Below are positions 1 through 6,429 of a DNA stretch of 8,356 bases, piece after piece. The stretch comes from Pseudomonadota bacterium (GTDB lineage Bacteria; Pseudomonadota; Alphaproteobacteria; Rhizobiales; Hyphomicrobiaceae): positions 1 to 8,356 of the forward strand of contig JAEYYQ010000624.1 in assembly GCA_023428365.1 (NCBI GenBank), read 5' to 3'. The notes below the pieces were generated by a model that saw only the letters and a program-made list of their open reading frames with translations, searched no databases and was not told the origin of the DNA. Made by a program: the position numbers and the translations under genes. How positions within the stretch are numbered: position 1 is the first letter of the stretch; the number at the start of each line of letters is the position of its first letter.

Positions 1-86
1 CAACAGCAGATGAATGGGCCGGGCGCCTTTTACGATCGGGCTGTTGACGTTCCCTGCGGCTTGTTGAAGGCTGGTGCTGAAGCCGC

Positions 87-94
87 AGAAGGAA
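87..94 (+). promoter_or_regulatory. Shine-Dalgarno of the M20 amidohydrolase
   Basis: The bases AGAAGGAA end six bases before the ATG at 101. This decides the start in favour of 101 over the GTG at 74, which has no comparable site. The remaining upstream bases (1-86) show no gene I can identify. An upstream gene tail may be cut off by the window edge, but none is recognisable. Confidence 0.6.
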
Positions 95-100
95 TTCGCA

Positions 101-1267
101 ATGCCCGTCGTGAACCGGATCGCAGACATGCAGCCGGAAATTGCCGCGTGGCGGCGGGATCTGCACGTTCATCCGGAAGTTGGCTACGACCTCGATCGCA
201 CGGCAGGTTTTGTCGTGCAGAAGCTGACAGAGTTCGGCTGCGACGAGGTGGTGCCTGGCATCGGCAAGAGCGGCGTTGTTGCGGTGATCCGTGGCCGCAA
301 AGGCGCGTCCGGTAAATCCATCGGACTACGCGCCGACATGGACGGCCTGCCGATCATGGAGATCACCGGCTTGCCCTATGCCTCGCAGACGCCGGGCAAG
401 ATGCATGCCTGCGGTCATGACGGCCACACCTCGATGCTGCTCGGGGCTGCGAAGTACCTGTCCGAGACCCGCAATTTCGACGGCGAAGCGGTGCTGATCT
501 TCCAGCCGGCCGAGGAGGGTGGAGCCGGCGCGAAAGCGATGATCGACGACGGATTGATGCAGCGCTGGAAGATCGACGAGGTCTACGGCATGCACAACAT
601 GCCGGGGATTCCGGTCGGGCAGTTTGCGATCAATCCCGGGCCAATGATGGCTGCAACTGATCACCTGCGTCTCGATATCGAAGGGCGCGGGTCACATGCG
701 GCCAAGCCGAACCTTGCAATCGATCCCGTCTTGATCGGCTGCCAGTTCGGCAGCGCTGCGCAGGCAGTCGTGGCACGCAATATTGATCCGCTGGAGTCAG
801 CGGTTGTCTCCATCTGTGTGTTTCAGGCTGGCGATGCCTTCAACGTCATTCCGCAGACGGCGTCGATGGTGGGTACCATCCGGACGCTGAAACAGTCCGT
901 GCGGGAGCGGGTCTATGAGCGACTGACGACGCTTGCGGACGGCTTGGCACGCCAGCATGGCGCGACGCTCAATCTGCAATTGGAGGGCGGCTATCCGCCG
1001 ACCGTCAATCACGTACAGCAGGCGGGCTTCGCGGGAAATGTCGCTGCCGGCGTGGCAGGGGCCTCCAACGTCGACCACAACGTGCTGCCAATGATGGGCG
1101 GCGAGGATTTCGCTTTTATGCTGGAAGCGCGTCCGGGCGCGTTCATTTTCCTCGGGAACGGCGACACGGCTGGGCTTCATCACCCAGCTTATGACTTCAG
1201 CGACACTGCGATTCCGGCCGGAGTATCCTATTGGGTGCGGCTGGTTGAAACCGCGATGCCGGTTTGA
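101..1267 (+). CDS. M20-family metal-dependent amidohydrolase (hippurate hydrolase / N-acyl-amino-acid amidohydrolase type)
   Basis: A 388-residue cytoplasmic peptidase-family M20 (subfamily D) enzyme expected to cleave an N-acyl or N-aroyl amino acid into the acid and free amino acid. The M20 landmarks appear in order: LHVHPE near residue 21, GLRADMDGLP at 75-84, MHACGHDGHT at 101-110 (C104, H106 as metal ligands, D107), PAEEG at 136-140 (E138 general base, E139 ligand), GMHN at 163-166 (H165), then GGEDFAF at 333-339 and LHHPAYDF at 359-366 (H360 probable ligand). The lid/dimerisation domain lies about 185-290. Length is normal for the family and no key residue is missing. I chose the ATG at 101 rather than an in-frame GTG at 74 because a good Shine-Dalgarno sits just before it. 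It stands alone: the next gene is convergent, 125 bases away, with no clear terminator between. The substrate (hippurate, indole-acetyl amino acid or other) cannot be read from sequence. Confidence 0.93.
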   Translation: MPVVNRIADMQPEIAAWRRDLHVHPEVGYDLDRTAGFVVQKLTEFGCDEVVPGIGKSGVVAVIRGRKGASGKSIGLRADMDGLPIMEITGLPYASQTPGKMHACGHDGHTSMLLGAAKYLSETRNFDGEAVLIFQPAEEGGAGAKAMIDDGLMQRWKIDEVYGMHNMPGIPVGQFAINPGPMMAATDHLRLDIEGRGSHAAKPNLAIDPVLIGCQFGSAAQAVVARNIDPLESAVVSICVFQAGDAFNVIPQTASMVGTIRTLKQSVRERVYERLTTLADGLARQHGATLNLQLEGGYPPTVNHVQQAGFAGNVAAGVAGASNVDHNVLPMMGGEDFAFMLEARPGAFIFLGNGDTAGLHHPAYDFSDTAIPAGVSYWVRLVETAMPV

Positions 1268-1392
1268 AATGTGGGCGGGGCGCCTTGTCAGGCCATCGAA
1301 GCGTACGGCAGTTGCAGTCCGCGGGCACGCAGGTCGCAGGCCATCACGCCAGGTTCCGGCCTTACGCTCTTGGCTTTAGCCGCTGGTGACGT

Positions 1393-2238
1393 CTAGTTGT
1401 TCGGCGCCGGAGCGGGGTTGCCGGTCTCGGCTTCGGCTTGAAGGATGCCGGCTACAATTGCGCGTGCAGCGTATTCAGCCATGCAGCGATAGCCTAGATC
1501 GTTCAGGTGGAACCGATCCTGCGCGAGGAAGGCCGCGTTGCCGCGTTGCTTGGACAAATCGGCCATGGCTTCGTACCGATTGACCACCAGGACCTTCTCC
1601 TCGCGCGCAACCGCGTGAATGGCTTTTACGATGCCGGTGTAATTCTGGTCAGCCGCTAGACGTTCGACATACTGTGGATCGATGAGAATGACGTCGACGC
1701 GATTCTGCTTGAGCCAGCGCAGCGTCGACCGCAGCATGTTAGCGAAATCGGCGTCATCGATGCGTGCCATGGCATCGTTGGTGCCGTCCTGCCATATGAC
1801 GAGATCGGGCTTGTTGTCTGCGACCTCGAGCTTGATGCGTTCGGCGGCAGGTTGTCCGGTTTCGCCGGAGATGCCACGGTTCGTGATCTCGACGTCATAG
1901 CCGGCGAGGAAGGTTTCAAGGTTGCTCGCAAGCCGGATTGGGTAGGCTGCGGCCGGGGAACTGGCGCCGATCCCGACGGTGGACGATGAGCCGATCGCCA
2001 GCACTTCGAGAACCGGTCTGCCTTCCTTCAAGGCTTTTCGCAGACCGCGCAGGGCATACCGCGAGCCATAGGCATTCTTGACCTTGCAGTCGTCTGTGAG
2101 CTCGGTCGCCAGGCGCGACAAGGCCGCAACCTGGAACGGCTCCTGTGGTTGGCTCTGAGCCAGCGCTGCGGTTGAACAGAACAGAACTCCCGCAATACCG
2201 ATTACCCAGGTACGCGGCTTCGCCACTCGACGAACCAT
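1393..2238 (-). CDS. Exported SGNH/GDSL-family hydrolase (esterase or deacylase)
   Basis: A 281-residue secreted serine hydrolase, predicted periplasmic. Residues 1-27 form a signal peptide: basic start, hydrophobic core about 11-24, and likely cleavage in AALA|QS after residue 27. The SGNH blocks follow in order: block I IGSSSTVG at 82-89 (GSSS where the family often has GDS; S85 is the likely nucleophile), block II NRGISGE with G122, block III GTND at 152-155 (N154), and block V DRFHLND with D241 and H244. The mature protein has just two cysteines, C51 and C252, which could form a disulfide; that is inference. The ATG at 2238 lies inside the end of the upstream OpgC-type gene, so the two are probably transcribed and translated together. 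A GTG four codons downstream (2226) is an alternative start. The natural ester is unknown; its partner suggests an acylated envelope sugar. Confidence 0.88.
   Translation of the reverse strand: MVRRVAKPRTWVIGIAGVLFCSTAALAQSQPQEPFQVAALSRLATELTDDCKVKNAYGSRYALRGLRKALKEGRPVLEVLAIGSSSTVGIGASSPAAAYPIRLASNLETFLAGYDVEITNRGISGETGQPAAERIKLEVADNKPDLVIWQDGTNDAMARIDDADFANMLRSTLRWLKQNRVDVILIDPQYVERLAADQNYTGIVKAIHAVAREEKVLVVNRYEAMADLSKQRGNAAFLAQDRFHLNDLGYRCMAEYAARAIVAGILQAEAETGNPAPAPNN
2202..2238 (-). other. 37-base overlap of OpgC-type and SGNH hydrolase genes
   Basis: The last twelve codons (including the stop) of the OpgC-type gene are read in another frame as the start of the SGNH signal peptide. A GGGG lies about eight bases before the hydrolase ATG, a modest ribosome site. 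The overlap suggests translational coupling, with ribosomes finishing the acyltransferase feeding the hydrolase. If the hydrolase starts at the GTG at 2226, the overlap shrinks to 25 bases. Confidence 0.7.
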
Positions 2239-3281
2239 GCCGTAAGCCCCATCACACCAACACCCAACAGTACTACAGCAAAATCGAGAAGAAAACTCTC
2301 GTCATAAATAAGTCTAATTACTTGGCCGCCCAGTGAAAGCAACGAAGACACACAGAAGACAGGCAGCGAGTTGCGGCCGAAAGAGCACATAAGATCAGTA
2401 ACCGGCCCCAGTGGACGTTCAAGAAGTGAAAAAAACGTATGGAACGCCAGCACGATTGTGATCAGGCTGACGACCCGGATCGGGGAGAGATAGGTCTTGT
2501 CGAACAAGAAAAACAGCCGCGGCTCGGGGACACGCATCGGATCGGGCCACATCTGGTTGAGGACGATATAGGCGCCAGCCACGAAGCCGATCCAGGCCAC
2601 AGGCAGCAGACGCCGCGCCATGTCCCGGAAGCGTACGCTCTCTCGGGCCAATTCAGCAGACAGGAAGCCGAGCACAAGCAGGAGTTGCCACGATAAGGGA
2701 TTGAAATACCATCGTTCTTCCGCTGGCCAGTGCGGAAAGCTTGTGCGCGTTACAAGGGCGAACAGATAAATTCCCAAGGACACCGCGAGTGCCGCCCACC
2801 GGTTCCAGCGATAGATGGCAATCACAGCCGGCGCGTACAGCAGCAGGACCACGTACAGCGGCAGGATATTGAAGTAACCGAGCTGATGGGTCAGCAGCAC
2901 GATCCCGATAACAGTTCGGGTCGGGTCGTAGAAGAACGACCCAGCGTTGTGCCATTCCAGATACAACGGGTTGTTGCGGGTAATCGCCAGCGTTGCGAGC
3001 AGGGCGAGGGCCAGCACGGTGATGACGATTTGTGCACGGTAAAGTTGCAGGGCGCGCGACGTCAAACGGAACACGGTTTGTGAAATCGGCTCGGGCTTCT
3101 GTGGACCTCCCGTAGCGTAGGACAGCGACCATCCGGCCAGGAACACGAACAGTTCGGCAGCGTCCGCGATGGCATAGTTGCGCAGCGTCAGCGTTCCGAA
3201 CCAGTTGCCGGGAATGTGATTGACATAGATCATCACGAGGGCCACGCCGCGCCAGAAATCTATAGCGTTTGCCGATCGCAT
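2202..3281 (-). CDS. OpgC-type integral membrane acyltransferase
   Basis: A polytopic inner-membrane protein of the OpgC family (PF10129 type), 359 residues from the ATG at 3281. Known OpgC proteins succinylate osmoregulated periplasmic glucans using a cytoplasmic acyl donor. Family marks are the N-terminal AIDFWRGVAL (6-15), NHIPGN at 21-26 with H22, LRNYAIADAAELFVF at 33-47, and FGRNSLPVFC at 301-310. About ten hydrophobic helices can be drawn, roughly at 10-28, 42-56, 83-100, 124-135, 137-156, 162-180, 197-211, 224-242, 266-285 and 302-350 (the last probably two). The frame stays open to an ATG at 3449, but the extra 56 residues are not membrane-like and precede the usual family start, so I prefer 3281; neither start has a strong ribosome site. 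The 3' end is locally AT-rich. No other glucan-synthesis genes are in the window, so the glucan substrate is inference. Confidence 0.87.
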   Translation of the reverse strand: MRSANAIDFWRGVALVMIYVNHIPGNWFGTLTLRNYAIADAAELFVFLAGWSLSYATGGPQKPEPISQTVFRLTSRALQLYRAQIVITVLALALLATLAITRNNPLYLEWHNAGSFFYDPTRTVIGIVLLTHQLGYFNILPLYVVLLLYAPAVIAIYRWNRWAALAVSLGIYLFALVTRTSFPHWPAEERWYFNPLSWQLLLVLGFLSAELARESVRFRDMARRLLPVAWIGFVAGAYIVLNQMWPDPMRVPEPRLFFLFDKTYLSPIRVVSLITIVLAFHTFFSLLERPLGPVTDLMCSFGRNSLPVFCVSSLLSLGGQVIRLIYDESFLLDFAVVLLGVGVMGLTAWFVEWRSRVPG

Positions 3282-3357
3282 CGGACCCGTAACTGTCGTT
3301 ATTCGTTTGGATTTAGCGGCCGCGTTGGTCAATGGCGGCTGCGCGGCGCAGAACGAG

Positions 3358-3386
3358 GCTATGGCCCAATCCGTTCGATGCGGCAA
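3358..3386 (-). promoter_or_regulatory. Weak candidate sigma-70 promoter for the OpgC-SGNH pair
   Basis: Read leftward, TTGCCG (3386-3381) and CATAGC (3363-3358) are separated by 17 bases, a partial match to -35 and -10 boxes (five of six, then three of six). It sits about 75 bases before the chosen start at 3281. If it is real, transcription starts downstream of the alternative ATG at 3449, which supports the shorter protein. The match is poor enough to be chance. Confidence 0.2.
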
Positions 3387-3410
3387 CCTACAATCTGTTG
3401 AAGTGGCAGG

Positions 3411-3431
3411 AGGTTGGCGAAAAGCCGACCT
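3411..3431 (+). repeat. Inverted repeat, 8-bp stem with 5-base loop
   Basis: AGGTTGGC (3411-3418) pairs with GCCGACCT (3424-3431) around GAAAA. As plus-strand RNA the stem is complete with one G-U pair; as minus-strand RNA it has a C-A mismatch, so it would be more stable in a transcript of the TPR gene. No T-run follows, so it is not an ordinary terminator. Its left arm overlaps an AGGAGG motif. Confidence 0.4.
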
Positions 3432-3584
3432 GATGCACGAAATCGCCATGTACTGTCATATTGCGGCAACGTAGAACGATCGAGGTAGGCGGAAGTTCAT
3501 CCTGTGCGGATTTTTCCACTGCCTCGGAGTCGCCAAAGAACTGTACTCTTTGCTAGGCTTGTCTGTACGACGGAATCACGTTTG

Positions 3585-3618
3585 GGGGCACCTCCGCGCC
3601 CCGATTCAGAGAGGTGCT
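3585..3618 (+). promoter_or_regulatory. Candidate hairpin pairing with the TPR gene ribosome binding site
   Basis: GCACCTC (3588-3594) is a perfect inverted repeat of GAGGTGC (3611-3617), extendable by a G-U pair between 3587 and 3618. The right arm contains most of the AGAGAGG Shine-Dalgarno (3608-3614) placed four bases before the ATG at 3619. A second stem, GGGGC (3585-3589) with GCCCC (3598-3602), uses two of the same left-arm bases and traps the rest of the left arm in its loop, so the two folds exclude each other. This resembles a translation switch. No ligand, temperature response or transcript start can be read from sequence. Confidence 0.35.
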
Positions 3619-5430
3619 ATGCGGTCACGAAAGCATTGGCTCTGGGGGGCCTGGACGAGTGCGGTTGTCGCCGCGGGGCTGTTCGTCTCCGCTGTAGAAC
3701 CCACCCAGGCACGCACGCGCGAAAGCGCAGACGAGCAGAATTCGCTTCTCGGCAACTATCTCGCTGGCCGCTTTGCGCGGACACAGCATGATACGTCGGC
3801 TGCTGCCGATTTTTATACGCAGGCTCTCACCCGCGATCCTCAGAGCGAAGTCCTTATCGAGCAGGCATTCCTGATGGAGGCGGCGGAGGGGCGCTGGCCG
3901 GCCGCAGTCGATCTTGCTGGCCGTCTCGCAGAGCGTCAGGGCGCGCATCGCATGGCGCAGCTTGTCCTCGGCCTGCATGAGTTCAAGGAAGGCAACTTCG
4001 CTGCTGCCGATAAGCACTTCCAGAATGCATCGTCCGGTCCTATCGGAGAACTTACGTCGACGCTGGCACGCGCCTGGGTCAGCCTTGCGGCAGGTGACGT
4101 CGACGGTGCGTTGGAGCGGCTCAACACGGCGCGGCAAGCGGAGTGGGCGCAGTTCTATATCCGGTATCACCGCGCATTGATCGCCGACCTCGGCAAGCGT
4201 CCGGCGGTGGCACGGCAAACCTTCGAGCAGGTCTTCAAAGCCGATTCACGCACGCCGCGGACTGCAATGGCTTACGTACAGCACGCCGTGAACGCGGGCG
4301 ACCGTAAGCTGGCGAGTGACGTGCTCAAGCAGCACCTCGCAAACTCGTCCGGAGAAGGACATCCGATGGTGCGCGAACTGCGCGACCGCGTGGATGATGG
4401 TTCACCGGTGCCACTCCTGATCGCCTCTCCTGCGGAAGGGCTTTCCGAGGTGTTCTATGGTCTCGGTGAAGCATTGACCGGCGAAGGCGGCGTCGCAATA
4501 GGCGGGCTTTACCTGCAGATGTCGCTGTATGTGCGGCCTGACTTCCCGTTCGCTCTCGCGGCCCTGGCCAATGTGCATGAGTCGACGAAGCGGCATGCGG
4601 AGGCGATCGCAGTTTACGAACGGATCGAGAAGGGCAGCTCGCTGCAGACGTCCATCGACATCCGCAAGGCCATCAATCTCAACATGATGGAGCGGCCCGA
4701 CGATGCGAAACTGCTGCTCGACGGCCTGATCGCCAAAGATCCGTCCGATCTTCGGACACTTGATGCCGTTGGGACGATCCTGCGTGGCCGCAAGCGCTAC
4801 GAGGAAGCTGTCGACTATTATACTCGCGCCATCGCGCTGATTCCGAAGCCGGACAAGCGGCATTGGGCTTATTGGTATGCGCGCGGCACCTCTTACGAAC
4901 GGCTGAAACGGTGGCCGGAGGCGGAAGCCGACCTGCAGAAGGCGCTGAAGCTCAGCCCGGATCAGCCGTTGGTGCTGAACTATCTGGGTTATTCCTGGAT
5001 CGACCAGAACAAGAACCTAAAGAGGGGGATGGCTTTGATCGAAAAGGCCGTCGCGCTCAAGCCGGACGACGGCTATATCGTGGACAGCCTTGGATGGGCG
5101 CATTACCGCCTGGGCAACTATCGGCAGGCGGTTCGTTTTCTGGAGCGCGCCGTCGAGCTGAAGCCGGAAGACCCGGTTCTCAACGATCATCTGGGTGATG
5201 CCCTTTGGCGGGTGGGACGTAAGCGGGAAGCCAGCTATCAGTGGCAGCAGGCGCTGACATTGAACCCCGAGCCGGAAGACGCCGAGAAAATCAAGGTCAA
5301 GCTGCAGAACGGGCTGATCAACAAACCTGACTCTCGGGAGACCAGAAAGCGCAGTCAGAAGGCTGCGGTCGCTGAGAGTGCCCGGAAAAAGCCAGTCGAA
5401 GCGAAAGCTGGTTCGGCCCAGCCAAATTAG
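3619..5430 (+). CDS. Exported tetratricopeptide-repeat (TPR) protein
   Basis: A 603-residue TPR protein, probably periplasmic. Residues 1-31 look like a signal peptide: RSRKH, then a hydrophobic run about 7-25, and possible cleavage in TQA|RT after 31. There is no lipobox cysteine. A degenerate repeat region spans about 43-340. Clear 34-residue TPRs follow at about 379-412, 414-448, 450-483, 484-517 and 518-551, ending in LKLSP, LKPDD, LKPED and LNPEP-like turns. The tail (about 570-603) is Lys/Ala-rich, charged and probably disordered. TPR arrays bind other proteins; no catalytic motif is seen and the partner is unknown. I chose the ATG at 3619 because of its Shine-Dalgarno and because a signal peptide begins there; a TTG at 3550 would add 23 unlikely residues. 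ispE follows 106 bases downstream on the same strand. Confidence 0.9.
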   Translation: MRSRKHWLWGAWTSAVVAAGLFVSAVEPTQARTRESADEQNSLLGNYLAGRFARTQHDTSAAADFYTQALTRDPQSEVLIEQAFLMEAAEGRWPAAVDLAGRLAERQGAHRMAQLVLGLHEFKEGNFAAADKHFQNASSGPIGELTSTLARAWVSLAAGDVDGALERLNTARQAEWAQFYIRYHRALIADLGKRPAVARQTFEQVFKADSRTPRTAMAYVQHAVNAGDRKLASDVLKQHLANSSGEGHPMVRELRDRVDDGSPVPLLIASPAEGLSEVFYGLGEALTGEGGVAIGGLYLQMSLYVRPDFPFALAALANVHESTKRHAEAIAVYERIEKGSSLQTSIDIRKAINLNMMERPDDAKLLLDGLIAKDPSDLRTLDAVGTILRGRKRYEEAVDYYTRAIALIPKPDKRHWAYWYARGTSYERLKRWPEAEADLQKALKLSPDQPLVLNYLGYSWIDQNKNLKRGMALIEKAVALKPDDGYIVDSLGWAHYRLGNYRQAVRFLERAVELKPEDPVLNDHLGDALWRVGRKREASYQWQQALTLNPEPEDAEKIKVKLQNGLINKPDSRETRKRSQKAAVAESARKKPVEAKAGSAQPN

Positions 5431-5536
5431 GTGACGTACCGGCTGCTCTTCGAGGGCGCGCCGGTCGAAGCTGGCAGGCCACATCTAGACAACGTCGCAG
5501 GCCACGTCGGCGGCTGAAGAGTTTGGTTCGCACCCA
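5431..5536 (+). other. Spacer between TPR gene and ispE
   Basis: This 106-base gap holds two competing inverted repeats: ACCGGC (5438-5443) with GCCGGT (5460-5465), and CTTCGA (5448-5453) with TCGAAG (5465-5470). The palindrome GGCGCGCC lies between them at 5455-5462. None is followed by a T-run, so a Rho-independent terminator is not supported. ispE may be read through from the TPR gene or have its own promoter, which I could not identify. Confidence 0.35.
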
Positions 5537-6406
5537 GTGGATACGATCCAGGAATTGGCGCGCGCGAAGGTGAACCTCACGCTGCGTGTGGTCGGTCGGC
5601 GTGCGGACGGCTATCACGAGATCCAAAGCCTTGTGGTTTTTGCAGACGTCGGTGACGTCCTCACTTTGAGGCTCGGGGCCGATGCCGCGGTTGCCGTCGA
5701 GGGGCCGTTCGCTTCCGGAATTGTCGGCGAGAACCTTGTGGCACGCACGCTGGAGCGGCTGGCCGCGACGGAACCTGCGTTGCGTTTGGGTTCTGTGACG
5801 CTGCAGAAAAATATTCCCATTGCCGCCGGCCTTGGCGGCGGTTCAGCCGATGCCGCGGCGTTGTTGCGGGCGGTTCGACGCGCGAATCCCGAATTCGCGA
5901 CACGGGTTGATTGGCACGGCGTGGCAGCAGGTCTTGGCGCTGATGTTCCCGTCTGTCTGGACCAGATACCAGCGCAAATGTGGGGGATCGGCGACAGGCT
6001 GCGACCCGTGCCGAACATGCCGCGTCTCGATGCCGTCCTGGTGAGGCCAGCCGTCGCCGCTCTTGCGGACAAGACGCGGCAAGTCTTTCGCCAGTTGGCC
6101 GCGGTGCAGATTGGAGCGGGGACCGATGGACCAGATCCGTTGCCGGCGTTCACGTCCGTCGAAAGCCTGCGCGTTTACGTGGCGGCGCAGAGCAATGATC
6201 TTGACCCGGCGGCCCGCCTCGTAATGCCAGATGCGGCTGAAGCCGAGGGCGTTCTGATTGACAGCGGGTGCCGTCTCGCACGGATGTCCGGCGCCGGGCC
6301 GAGTTGGTTCGGTCTGTTTGAAACCCGTGATCAGGCGGATGTCGCTGCTGGTAAAATCTCACATGCCTATCCGGATTGGTGGGTGCGTTCGGTGACCTTG
6401 GGATAA
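5537..6406 (+). CDS. ispE: 4-diphosphocytidyl-2-C-methyl-D-erythritol kinase
   Basis: A GHMP-family kinase of 289 residues. It phosphorylates 4-diphosphocytidyl-2-C-methylerythritol with ATP in the MEP route to isopentenyl diphosphate, in the cytoplasm. Visible motifs are ARAKVNLTL at 8-16 (K11, the conserved active-site lysine), RRADGYHEI at 21-29, the ATP-binding loop IPIAAGLGGGSADAAALL at 93-110, GADVP at 134-138 (D136, the catalytic Asp), and the C-terminal glycine motif MSGAGPSWF at 250-258. Length is typical. The start is a GTG at 5537; no in-frame ATG, GTG or TTG lies between it and an upstream stop at 5486-5488. Only a weak purine run (GAAGAG, 5516-5521) lies about 15 bases before the start, so translation initiation may be inefficient. 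It follows the TPR gene and converges with the exporter gene. Confidence 0.96.
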   Translation: MDTIQELARAKVNLTLRVVGRRADGYHEIQSLVVFADVGDVLTLRLGADAAVAVEGPFASGIVGENLVARTLERLAATEPALRLGSVTLQKNIPIAAGLGGGSADAAALLRAVRRANPEFATRVDWHGVAAGLGADVPVCLDQIPAQMWGIGDRLRPVPNMPRLDAVLVRPAVAALADKTRQVFRQLAAVQIGAGTDGPDPLPAFTSVESLRVYVAAQSNDLDPAARLVMPDAAEAEGVLIDSGCRLARMSGAGPSWFGLFETRDQADVAAGKISHAYPDWWVRSVTLG

Positions 6407-6429
6407 GTCTTCGGCCCTCGCCCAGACGG

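Larger units (their letters stand above)
3282..3618. other. Divergent intergenic region between OpgC-type and TPR genes
   Basis: This 337-base stretch separates two divergently read genes and must hold both of their promoters. I see no convincing protein gene in it: the leftward frame is open to 3449 but does not look like coding sequence. It does hold two inverted repeats (3411-3431 and 3588-3617), a strong AGGAGG on the plus strand at 3408-3413 followed by a 13-codon frame (3433-3474), and a weak leftward promoter candidate. CTGTAC occurs twice, at 3541 and 3563, two helical turns apart; this may be chance. Confidence 0.6.

Noticed and set aside
74..100. GTG start extending the M20 enzyme by nine residues
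   Set aside because: The ATG at 101 has the better Shine-Dalgarno, and that Shine-Dalgarno lies inside the extension.
1289..1345. Nine-base direct repeat CAGGCCATC (1289 and 1337) between the M20 and SGNH genes
   Set aside because: Two short copies in GC-rich DNA with no further symmetry; indistinguishable from chance.
1340..1380. GGCTTTAGCC and AGGCC/GGCCT as terminators between convergent genes
   Set aside because: One has too small a loop and the other a 5-bp stem with a long loop; neither has a T-run.
3550..3618. TTG start extending the TPR protein by 23 residues
   Set aside because: The ATG at 3619 has a ribosome site and begins a normal signal peptide; the extension would bury the signal peptide.
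3625..4218. Long reverse-strand frame (197 codons) inside the TPR gene
   Set aside because: It lies wholly opposite a well-supported gene, encodes no recognisable motif and arises from GC-rich codon periodicity.
5438..5470. Inverted repeats after the TPR gene as a terminator
   Set aside because: Loops are long, the stems compete with each other and no T-run follows.
5614..6153. Long reverse-strand frame (179 codons) inside ispE
   Set aside because: It is antisense to conserved ispE motifs and its product is Arg/Ala/Pro-rich without family character.
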